A DNA stretch of 64,000 nt, from positions 7,211,501-7,275,500 of the forward strand of contig NC_071342.1 of NCBI RefSeq assembly GCF_027744825.2, given 5' to 3'. This document shows positions 35,937 through 45,245 of this stretch, one piece after another; position 1 is the stretch's first letter, and every line of letters begins with the position of its first letter. This DNA is from Synchiropus splendidus (lineage: Eukaryota > Chordata > Actinopteri > Syngnathiformes > Callionymidae). The position numbers and the translations under genes were made by a program. Under the pieces are notes generated by a model. The model did no database searches. It was not told the origin of the DNA and worked only from the letters and a program-made list of their open reading frames with translations.

Positions 35937-36913
35937 TACACTATTACCAAAAGTATCTGCTCACTCACCCAAATGATCAGAATCAGGTGTCCTAGTCACC
36001 TGGCCTGGCCACAGATCTATCAAACCAAGCACCTGGACCTTCACATTTTGTAAAAGAATAGGCTGCTCCTAAATATTCCACAGTCAACTCAGCTATATTA
36101 TAAGAAAATGGAATAGTTTGGGAACATGCCATGTAAACAGAGGGGTCAGCAGATACAGAGGCTCATCTTGCAAAGAGGGCGCCGACTTTCTGCATTGTAA
36201 ATTGCTACAGAGCTCCAAACTTCATGTGGACTTCAGATCAGCCCAAGTACAATATGCAGAAAGCTTCATGGAATGGGTTACCATGGCCGAGCAGCTGCAT
36301 CCAAGCCATACATCACCAAGTGTAATGCACCCTGCCACCTGCACGCTTTCCCATCTGGCAATCTGATGGACGAGTGAGTTTGCCTGGAGAACGCTGCATT
36401 TCGGAGTGCATTGGACCAAGTGTGAAATTTGGAGGAGGAATTATGATATGGGGTGGTTTTTCAGGTGTTGGGCTAGGCCCCCTTGTTCCGGTGAAAGGAA
36501 CTTGGAATGCTTCAGGATACCAAAACAGTTTGGACAAATCCATGCTCCCAACATTGTGGGAACAGTTTGGAGTGGGGCCCTTTCTCTTCCATCATGACTG
36601 TGCACAAAGGTCCATACAGACGTGGATGACAGAGTCTGGTGTGGATGAACTTGACTGGCCGGCACAGAGTCCTGGCCTGAACCTGATAGAACACCTTTGG
36701 GATGAATTAGAGCCAAACCTTCTCCACCAACATCAGTGTGTGACCTCACCTATGTGCTTTTGGAAAAATGATCCAACGTTCCAAGAAACACATTCAACCT
36801 TGTAGACACCTTCCCAGAAGAGTTGAAGCTGTTGAACCCAATGGTTAAGAATGGGATGGCACTTTAGTTCATATGTGAGTCAAGGCAGGTGTGCAAACAC
36901 TCTTGGTAGTGTA
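35937..36913 (+). mobile_element. Tc1-like DNA transposon, internally deleted
   Basis: The left end TACACTATTACCAAAAGT and the right end ACTCTTGGTAGTGTA are inverted copies with the TA target dinucleotide at each edge. Next to them the subterminal CTCACTCACCCAAATGATCAG (left) and CATATGTGAGTCAAGGCAGG (right) are typical of this fish Tc1 family. The element is 977 bp, against about 1.2-1.3 kb for full-length relatives. Missing parts lie in the leading region, in the DNA-binding region, and around the first catalytic Asp. Confidence 0.9.
36065..36805 (+). pseudogene. Tc1-type DDE transposase remnant
   Basis: The longest frame (36374-36805, 143 codons) covers the catalytic half: VKFGGGIMIWGGFSG, LGPLVPVKGTWNASGYQ, FHHDCAQRSIQTWM with the second catalytic Asp, and SPGLNLIEHLWDELE with the catalytic Glu. 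The first catalytic Asp, normally in the W-S-D-E-S box just upstream of WQSDGRV (about 36355), is gone through a deletion. A few residues between HDCA and RSI are also lost. Upstream, 36065-36320 still shows eroded DNA for the paired-like helix-turn-helix and linker in other frames. The protein would be inactive. Confidence 0.88.
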
Positions 36914-39900
36914 GTACTTCACCAATCACAGAGGTACTCCAAAATATCGCCATTTGTTTTGAGCCAAAATGTACATGAACATCAGGGGAGCGTTCTTTGG
37001 AATTGAGAGAAAGTGGATTTAGTGCTTGCAGCTCACCTCCCGGACACTTAAGTAGTTAAATGAGTTATACAGCAACATTTGTTTTGTACAGTACGACATA
37101 ATGGGTAACAAATGGCTACCAATCTGGTAAGTGGTGCTAATGAACGAGCGCCTGCTAACCGTGGCTGGACACCAGAATGCCATTTCAAGTGTACGGTTTG
37201 GGAAGTTTTGGTCAGTCAGTCAGCCTTGAGGGAAAACATTGTGGAGTCAGGGAAAGCCTCAGTACTGGCCATGATGGGATGGCATCATTTAGTGTCGACC
37301 ATTTTGCCAAAGTGGTCTACTGCTGCTTTAAGTATAATAAATTTCACTTTACGAAACCAGAAAAATGATTTAGTTCTGTGTAAATGAGTCTAATGAATGA
37401 AATCTGCCCGAATAGATTTCTTCATAAAACATTTCTGGGAATCATTTGGTTGCATTTATTAGCAGAATGTTCTTCTCTCAATAATAAATCCCCTGATGGA
37501 ATCGGAGCACTGCAGGCAGCTTTAGCCCCTCGACACTTAATGCTTGCCATCTTGGCCGATTACTTAATAGTATCTAAATGTCAATTGGGTGTTTTTGGCA
37601 TTACAGACGGGGAATGTATTATACTTAAAGGCAGAATTCATTTTACAATATTTCCCCCCAGCAATGCGTTACAGCAGTGCACTGTGGGGCCATTAAAAGA
37701 ATCACCACTCTGTGAAAGGATGGAACACAAATGTACATCCTCCCTGTAATAGGCTCATGTCGGGATCTGCAGCCGATTATTCCAATTGAGTTGTCCGCAA
37801 TTGAAAAAGTGTGGTGTAATTAAAGGTTTGCTACAGATAAGACAAAAATCCAAAGCATCAGAAACGCAGCAAATATCGGTGACCAGCTGCCAGCTCCTCT
37901 TACAATCTGTATTCAGACCCAGTCGCTCTTTCCAGCCACATTCATTTCGAATCAATGGTGTGTAATGCAGCAACATTGCTACAGTAAGACACACCTCCCC
38001 CCTGCAACGGCAACTGTAGGGGAGCGGAACAGAAGAGCTGGGATTCTCAGGTGCGACACATGCACAGGATTTGTCCAATCTTTATGCAAAGCTGAAAACA
38101 TTATTCAAACACTGGGTCACCGGTGGGATCTGCATTCAGAGCTGATCACTGTAGAGCGTGAGAATTAGCCGTGTACAACTCTGTCCTCTCCCCAGGGTGT
38201 TTCCAAGGTGGTCCGGCCGTGGGATCATGCTGAAGGTGTTAATAACTCCTTCCTATCAATCTGAATTAATGAACGTCAGAAGAGGAACAAATACACATTT
38301 ATCACACGCGGTGCGAGGCAGAATGGATTAGCATGCTCGCTGGAATTCCACAAGAGTTCTGGAGGTATTTTTCATCCTCAAGTGGCTAGACTGAGCTATT
38401 AATATGAGGACACATATCCGGGATGATGGAAGAAAATCCTCCTGTATTTTGATTTGAAGTGGAATTGAAAAGTTGTAAAGGGATTATTCTCCATTAGTCC
38501 TGCCAAGTTGAGGCTTCAAAGCGGCATTTTCAACCTGAGCTCACTTGACGGGCTTTTAACATCGGCTTCCCGTACTCTGCTCCTCTGAAGCCTTTTGAAG
38601 GATGTGATGATCGGCTGGACAAAATCTTTGTTTGGCTGCAGAAAGGCTGCATAAGAGTTCCACATTTGATTGCAGAGGTGAATGGGTATGGGTTTAAATC
38701 TAAAGAGAAGCTTTTGTTGGAATAACCTGCGGAGGACCAAGACTTGCCAGGGGACCTGGGACACCCACCTTTTTTAAGCCCAAATCAACTGCCTATAATG
38801 TTGATACTGTACTCTCCAACATGACAGCACAAGCATATTTGGAAATGGCTTTGCCTTCCAGCTCAGTTCAAATCACTTGAGTTCCCTACTTTCCCATTAT
38901 TGCCACAGTCCCAAAGAGGAGCAGTGGCTATTCAGAGCCCCTCATTGGAGCAGGGGGTCACTCAATTTCAGCACCTCACATTTGCTACTACACTTCGTCC
39001 CCTTTCCAGCCACCACTATATTCTGTCCAAAAATCTCTCCTGGCTTCACATCTATATTTCACTGTATAAAATCTAAGTTAATTGTAACCATATAACGGTA
39101 GGGTCTCAACAGAATATAAATCCAAGGTTTTAACTATCCACTCTGTCAAAAAATTCACCTTAAGCTAGGTTTTGAATGCATGAAACTTCCATAATAAGCA
39201 GAGGATTCAGCAGTGTGTTTTACCGAGATAAGAAGCCGAAATAATAAAAAGGATAAGAAAACACATTTTAAAATAAAATGCCAAATGATGGTTGTTTTAT
39301 TTATTTTTTAGGCGGAATGCTGAAATGTAGAAATATGCGCACAGGCAACACATTAAAAAAGATAACAGGTTATGATATTCAGCAGGGAGTTGACTGCTGC
39401 TGGTTTTTAATAAGGACTGTCTGTGAGCTGTCGCTGAGATCCAGCGCTGTACATTCCCTCTGAGACTGTGTGCAAGTATCGACCTCACACACTCCCTCTC
39501 TACACACATGGATGAGTTTGGTTTCCATGTTTCCTTCACCGACCATTAAACATTCCACACTCGGTTGCATCAGATCCACTTCACTCGATGACTTCCTGCA
39601 ACTAAGAAAACAAAATGTGATTAGAAATGTTACATGGGTTACAAATGGTTTTACCTGTAATATTTCAATAAAACACTTTTTTGTGTTGCATTTAGGCGTG
39701 CGTTTCATAAAATATCAATGTGAATTATTGGCGACAGACCCATTTATTAGAAAATGCAACATCTCCGATAAATCACGAGTAATAAAGCCCGATTATGCAG
39801 AGCAGCCGGATGATCAATTCACGCAGCGCCATTGTAGTCCAGAGGTCAATTTCAACTAGATCAGGGTTGTATTTCATCAACAGTTATGAAAGCTCACAAC

Positions 39901-41822
39901 TGGGAGTGACTTCATCCGTGTTCTTGTTGAATCTGGTCCAAGGCAGCGCATTTTTCATGGGCCTTAGTTTGACATGTCACTGGGAGACGGTAAAGATTGA
40001 TCGCTGCGGCCGTTTTGGCATCAAGGGTAGCCAACGATTTAAAGGTGCTGCGTGCAAGCACTTACCGTCTGTCAATCGAATTCATAACGCTCGCCATAAA
40101 ATTGGGAGAAGGCACTCCCAATCTTTTAAGATGGCCCATTGCTGTGAAAGAAGGACGTGACAAAAGTCAGGTCGATTGATGAAGCAGCAGACTCAACACT
40201 TAAAATGATCACACCGCAATCTACAAAAATATCAGAGTGAAATTTTAATTTTAGTAAAATTGGATCAGAGGCATTAAATATGCATTCAATATATTAAAAA
40301 ACTCATAGGTTTACTTTATTTCTAAGGAGCAAAAGCTTAGCCAGACGAGGACAAAGGTGAGCAAGTGGGCATCTCTCTTTGTAGCTATCTGGTCCTCATG
40401 AGGTCTTGAAAAAAGTTTGTTCTGAGGATTTTCGTTTTCACTTTGTTATTCATCTTATTGCATGTATTTTCAGTTTGGCGTTTTAAAATATTTTTTCCGA
40501 ATATCTCCATTTCACATTTTTTAAATGGTTAAATAAATAGCTGTTTTTTCTATGTTGTTGCTTTGCGTATTCTAATGTTGACTGTACTTTCATTCTGTGA
40601 CAGTGTGGGACAATGATAAGATTAGGTGATCTTATCTTTAAATACTGCCGTACAATGACGGCCAACTCAGTTTGGGGCTGATCAAAGATGAGTCAATTTT
40701 GCACAGTAGGAAGAAGCTGACCATGCAAGGTGTCATTAAAGAGCCATTTTAAGTAAATACCTCCTTGTAATGCTCAAAACAAGTGGCTCAATGTCTTGCT
40801 CAAGGATCCTTTGATCATATCTAAATTCCAGATGGTTTGTTTAAAGATTTGTTCTTTCCCTAATTTTAATGGGTGAAATATGAAAATAGCTCCAGCCATA
40901 ACGAACATTGGCATCAAACAGAATCTAAATGATCTTGGTTTTACAGTGTAATAAAGGCTGGTCTCCTTCTGTGGAACTGAAAGTGCTGCCATCACGTCCG
41001 TCTTTGTCAACATTCAAATCTTGACAATTTTCCTGCTGCACTGCAACAGCATGTTTTTGGGATATTTTCCAAGGGGAACATGGTGTTGGAGACAAAAATA
41101 CAATACTGAGCTTGAACTCTGGCTTACCTTGCGTTTTTGAAGTACGACTTTGATTCCTGCCAAGTCATGTACCGAACGTTGGGACATGTTGGTGGAGAGA
41201 AAGGAAGAGGCGGTAGCTATATTTGCCGGTCTTGAACTGGGACCAAGCACTTCTTTCCTCCACCGCATCACTGTCTGAACATCATATCAATGTACCAGAT
41301 ATAAGATTCATGGAAATTACAAATCACATTTACTTTTTAAATAGTTTCGTTCATGAACACGAATTCACACGTGGCATCTGTTGTCATATTATATAATAGC
41401 TTGGCCTCTCAGCAGCGTGAGTAAAAATCTATAACCCAAGATGAACTTTGAAGTTTATCTCACCTACGAGGTGATAAATATTAGCAGAGGGCTTGTGGTT
41501 CAGCAGCCAAGCTTGTTGATGTGTTTGCACTTGTCCCTGTACACCAGACCCATTTGTCTCAATTTCTCTCCGTATATTTACATACCTGCAACATTTAAGT
41601 ACAATTGCTGTGCGAGTCCAAGGCTAGCACTTCAAAGCCTGTTCTGTTTTGGTATAATTATAGCAAGAAAATATTTGTTTATGCAAAAGTCTCGTTACAG
41701 ACTCCCAGATTTGTGTGATTTTAACTGATAATTCCATCAGGGGCAGAGGTACACATTGGGTAGGCCACCCGCATGCAATGGCAGTTCCAGATGCTTTACA
41801 TTTTAGTTTTCAAAATATTTAC
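36914..41822. other. Unannotated DNA with conserved-noncoding-like stretches
   Basis: No gene recognised. 37384-37749 is open on the plus strand for 121 codons but with no domain; 39700-40180 has unusually even composition and no simple repeats. Both resemble conserved non-coding elements of vertebrate gene deserts. 40440-40560 is AT-rich. Confidence 0.4.
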
Positions 41823-41980
41823 TAAAAGGTGGGTTTCGAGTCCACTTTTGGCAGCTACTTCCAGAGACTTAGAGCAGCGATGGTGAATGACCTGTTGCCC
41901 AGGGTGCAGTATTTCAACTTGGTGATGGGGGTGAGAAGGTAGGCGTAAGCAGAGCGGCAGCGACGACTGAGGGAATGATG
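41823..41980 (+). repeat. Left part of a dispersed fish repeat split by DIRS copy B
   Basis: AGGTGGGTTTCGAGTC, then AGCAGCGATGGTGAATGACC, TTGGTGATGGGGGTGAGAAGG and GCGACGACTGAGGGA belong to a common fish dispersed repeat whose next segment (GGGGCGAGCTTATG, then AGGTAATGAGGAGGATCTTG) is found only after 44957. Recognised from memory of this sequence type; class not assigned. Confidence 0.7.
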
Positions 41981-42000
41981 CTTACGTGACGTAACCCCCT

Positions 42001-42022
42001 TCTATGAAGCATGCTCAGCCCT
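42001..42022. repeat. Inverted terminal sequence of DIRS copy B, low-coordinate side
   Basis: Matches the reverse complement of 44936-44956 with one or two mismatches. The following GGGCTTCGCTATTGG is shared with copy A at about 25720-25735. Confidence 0.8.
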
Positions 42023-42339
42023 CTGACCGGGCTTCGCTATTGGTAAAATGGGGTTAACCCCGGCGAAGAATGTACCCTCACCGGCCACTCCAAACAGCTC
42101 AAGATGGGGGTGATTTCACCGCAGAAATGCACATCTCTGTTTGACCGAATGCCGCATGTAACAGATGGAGCAGAACTTCCAATAAAAAACTGAACAAGTA
42201 CTGAAGAATTCAGTAGTGATTGAAGCTGACAAGTGAGAATGTAGTCTCACTAAACAGTATGAACCCTGGACGTTCTGGCCGACCGACAAGGGTAAAAAGC
42301 AGATGTAAAAATATATAAGAAGCGTTGTTATTGTTATTG

Positions 42340-43140
42340 TCATGTCGGTAATTTGAGATCGACTATATCTTCCGGAGGATGAAATGACCACAAGATGATC
42401 ACCTGTGACCGGTACACCGAGGTGATCACCTTCGGGTTAGGATGAAGGGTTACTGAGTCCCTTCCATCACCAAATAGCATGCAGTTAGGGTTGATTGATA
42501 ATACTGTCAGATCACTCACCCGTTTAGCTGTAGCCAAAGCTAAGGGCAGTACCGTCTTAAGGGACAGGTCCTCCAGTCAAGACTCCACTAGAGGTTCAAA
42601 GAGAGGTTTACCCAAGCCTTCTAGGACTACTTGCTGTTAGGCTCCTTACAGGCGGCCTGATCCGTCTGGCACCAAGCAGAACCCTCTTGATGATCGGGCG
42701 ACTTCTCACAGAGAAACGATGCAGGCCCTGGTGTCCCACAGAGATGGCTGCTGCAAACACGTTCAGCATGGAGGCCGCTCGCTGTTTATCCAGCAACTCC
42801 TGGAGAAAGGAAAGCACACCAGAGACCGGGGTACCGGACGGTGTGAGACCTTTAGATCCACACCAATCTGTAAAGATGCACCACCTAGTGGCATAGACAC
42901 TGTTGGTGGCCGGTGCTCGGGCGCGCTGCACTGCTGAAATAATTGCATCTGACAATCCCATATTAAGCAATTCCAACCTTTCAACATCCAAAACTTGAGA
43001 GGGCGTCCTATCACTGGAGGGGCTCGACACACTCCTTCGGCTTGGATCAGCGCTCCGGGAACATCTGGGATTGGCCATGGAGGTCCCACCATCAGACTGA
43101 CCAGGTCTGGAAACTATCTTGTGTTCGTGATGTGTTGCGC
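42340..43140 (-). pseudogene. Tyrosine recombinase remnant of DIRS copy B
   Basis: The core-binding half is well kept in the frame of 42608-43399: MGLSDAIISAVQRARAPATN, YATRWCIFTDWCGSKGL, TPVSGVLSFLQELLDKQRA and NVFAAAISVGHQGL. After a frameshift near 42600 and one stop near 42577, the catalytic half starts with LSLKTVLPLALATAKRVSDL, keeping the first catalytic Arg that copy A has lost, and goes on to about 42340. The H-x-x-R and Tyr-nucleophile region is not found before the terminal sequence, so the C-terminal catalytic part is deleted or eroded. The first third of the 263-codon frame is linker sequence from before the recombinase. Confidence 0.82.
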
Positions 43141-43820
43141 CACCATCACAATTGAGAGTTTCTGTTCCCCGATGCACTGCAAAAAAGGCACCATTAACCT
43201 GAGCGGGAGGAACGTGTAAAGAAGCCCCCGTAGCCACACTGGATGAGCCAGTGCATCCACTCCGAGCGTCGGTCTGTCCGATGCTTTCAGTCCGATGCTT
43301 TGGTGTTCTCCTTGGACACAAACAGGTTGGCCACCAGGTTCTCGACTCGCTGCCAGATTGAGTCTGCCACCTCTGGAGCGAGACCCCATTCGTCTGCAAG
43401 AGCGCCGCCTCTGGACATTCTGTCTGCGCCCAGGTTTAGGACACCTGGGACGTGGCAGACTCTCACAGACAAGAGATGAGTTGCTGTCAGGATACGGGCT
43501 GCCTCTGTGTGCAAGGAGGGGGCCCTCACGTCTCCCTGATGGTTGATGTACGCTACAGCTGTGGAGTTGTCTGACCTCACCGTCACGTGATGTTCGGTTA
43601 GCCATGATGCGAAGTGAAGCAGAAACTTCTCCACCGACAACAACTCCAGCTGGTTGATGTGAAGTGTGGGAACACGCTGTCCACTTCTAGGGCACCTCCC
43701 CAGCCCAGGAGGGATGCATCCATGAAGACGAGCAAGTTTCGTTGGACGCAGCTCATACGGACCCCGGCCATAAGCCAAGTCCCAGAACACGATGTCCTGG
43801 CGAGCTTGAATCAACAGTTT
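43141..43820 (-). pseudogene. RNase H remnant of DIRS copy B
   Basis: The frame 43287-43814 gives LHINQLELLSVEKFLLHFA with the catalytic Glu, VRSDNSTAVAYINHQGD with a catalytic Asp, and LNLGADRMSRGG with the last Asp. The first Asp lies in another frame (VFMDASLLGWGGAL, about 43694-43735), so a frameshift splits the domain. Beyond it a third frame holds DALAHPVWLRGLLYTFLPLR, a segment usually found between RNase H and the recombinase in these elements. In an active element RNase H removes the RNA strand from the RNA-DNA hybrid. Confidence 0.85.
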
Positions 43821-44752
43821 TAATCGTTTGCTGGAGATGTCTCATGTGTTGCAGGCCCAGCTTCACCACTGGGTGTGCCGCTGCCTTGAGACCCAAGAGT
43901 GTCTTCACCTAGCTGGCTGTCACCCGAGGAGCGTTCTTCATGACTGTGATCTGCTCTAGCCCGGCTGTTACACGCTCGTCCGAGAGGCGCGCCGTCATTA
44001 GGCGAGAATCAAGGATGAGCCCCAGATATTGCGTGCAGCGTGTGGCATGCAGCGCGCTCTTCTGCTGATTGATGTTGAAACCCAGGCGTTTTATGTGCTT
44101 CAGCACCAATGCCATGTGTTTGAGCACATCCTCCCTGGACGCTGCCAGAATGAGCCAGTCATCCTAGTATGTCAGGATTCTCAACCCTGCGTTCCTGAGA
44201 GGCTCCAACGCTGTGTCCACTACTTTGGAGAAAGTCCTGGGACCCAGAGAATATCCAAATGGTAGCCGGTTGAACTGGAAGTGGTCCCCTCCTACTGCGA
44301 AACTCGGGTAGCACCAGTGACGCGGGAGGATGGGGATGTGAAAGTAAGCGTCCGTTATATGCACAGTCATCCGGTCTCCTGGTGTAACACACTCGAAGTT
44401 GTTTGACCGTCAGCATTCTGAACGGATGTGCTACAATGTGAGCATTTAACCTTCGAAGGTCCAGGATGGGTCTGAGGCCACCTGATTTCTTCAGAACGAG
44501 GAAATCGAGTAAAATCCTGCTTTGCAGTCCTCCAGAGGAACCCTCTATCGCTTGCTTCTTGAGAAGGGAGCCCTGACGGAGCGCGTCTGGGGTTACATCC
44601 AGAGGGTGTATGCGAGGCAAACTGGTCATCTGTTGTGCGTGGGGTAGTTTTATGAAAAGCCCCCGGCACAGATGGGAGTTAGCTAGACAGTATAGGGCAT
44701 GCCTCGCCCATCCAGAGACCCACGTTGAATGTGTCTTGGACCTGGACCACAT
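43821..44752 (-). pseudogene. Reverse transcriptase remnant of DIRS copy B
   Basis: Block 1 is in the 44159-44752 frame: DFLVLKKSGGLRPILDLRRL and HPFRMLTVKQL. A frameshift near 44370 leads to the next frame: ITDAYFHIPILPRHW and NRLPFGYSLGPRTFSKVVDT, then ILTY followed by a TAG stop (about 44161-44163) and DDWLILAASRED. The stop thus replaces the variable residue inside the catalytic Y-x-D-D box. The frame then stays open through KRLGFNINQQKSAL and YLGLILDSRLM to a second stop near 43909, after which KTLLGLKAAAHPVVKLGLQH continues in the same frame. The enzyme is dead but much of its sequence is readable, so this copy is younger than copy A. Confidence 0.87.
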
Positions 44753-44933
44753 CGTCCTCGGAGAGAACGGTCTTGTCCACAGACAGGTGGTTTAGAGCGG
44801 CGCACGAATTGGCTAAATTATTACGGAGTGCTCTTACCTGCTTTCTTCCGTAGAAGGCACGGCTAAAGAGGATAGCTGACATTTGATCACCAGGTTCTGA
44901 GAGCATGCCCTCCCAGCCTGGCCAGGGCAGCAC
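44679..44933 (-). pseudogene. Pre-RT segment of DIRS copy B
   Basis: An 84-codon frame includes GRKQVRALRNNLANSCAALN and VDKTVLSEDDVVQVQDTF. Its position just before the reverse transcriptase and on the same strand suggests the end of gag or the N-terminal extension of the polyprotein. No motif fixes which. Confidence 0.5.
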
Positions 44934-44935
44934 CC

Positions 44936-44956
44936 GGTCAGAGGGCTGAGCACGCT
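44936..44956. repeat. Inverted terminal sequence of DIRS copy B, high-coordinate side
   Basis: Reverse complement of 42001-42022. It abuts coding-like sequence on the inside, with no room for a gag gene, so the usual longer terminal repeat has been cut short here. Confidence 0.75.
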
Positions 44957-45245
44957 GAAATGGAAGGTAGGTTGAATATGAAGGGGCGAGCTTATGCAGA
45001 GATCTGTAGGTAATGAGGAGGATCTTGACGTTTAAATGGGTAGAGTGGGGTTTTGTACAAACTGAGGTTCTTTGGAGGGTGGAGGAAGGAAGTCCATATA
45101 AAATGCTGTTACCGTAATCCAGTCTGGAGGTGAAGACGTTGAGTGTTTTGGCAGCAGACGGAGGGATGGAGACGTGCGATATTACGAAGGTAAAAAAAAA
45201 AGATGTTTGAGATTTGAAGGATAAATGATGCTGAGGTTCTTCGCA
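44957..45245 (+). repeat. Right part of the dispersed fish repeat split by DIRS copy B
   Basis: GGGGCGAGCTTATG, AGGTAATGAGGAGGATCTTG, then TACCGTAATCCAGTCTGGAGG and GATGCTGAGGTTCTT continue the repeat that stops at 41980, in the same orientation. Together the two parts make about 450 bases. Confidence 0.7.

Larger units (their letters stand above)
41981..44956 (-). mobile_element. DIRS-like tyrosine-recombinase retrotransposon, copy B (degraded)
   Basis: On the minus strand from 44956 downward: a short pre-RT segment, reverse transcriptase, RNase H, a linker, then a tyrosine recombinase. The ends are inverted: AGCATGCTCAGCCCTCTGACC at 42001-42022 versus GGTCAGAGGGCTGAGCACGCT at 44936-44956. 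The low-coordinate end has about 20 more bases beyond this repeat (from CTTACGTGACGTAACC), an asymmetry also described for DIRS-1. Gag is absent, so there is a deletion next to the high-coordinate end. The element sits inside another repeat, which fixes both edges within a few bases. No target-site duplication is apparent, as expected for recombinase-mediated insertion. Confidence 0.85.

Noticed and set aside
42687..43219. Plus-strand frames opposite DIRS copy B
   Set aside because: Antisense shadows of the tyrosine recombinase and linker; the minus-strand translation carries the conserved motifs.
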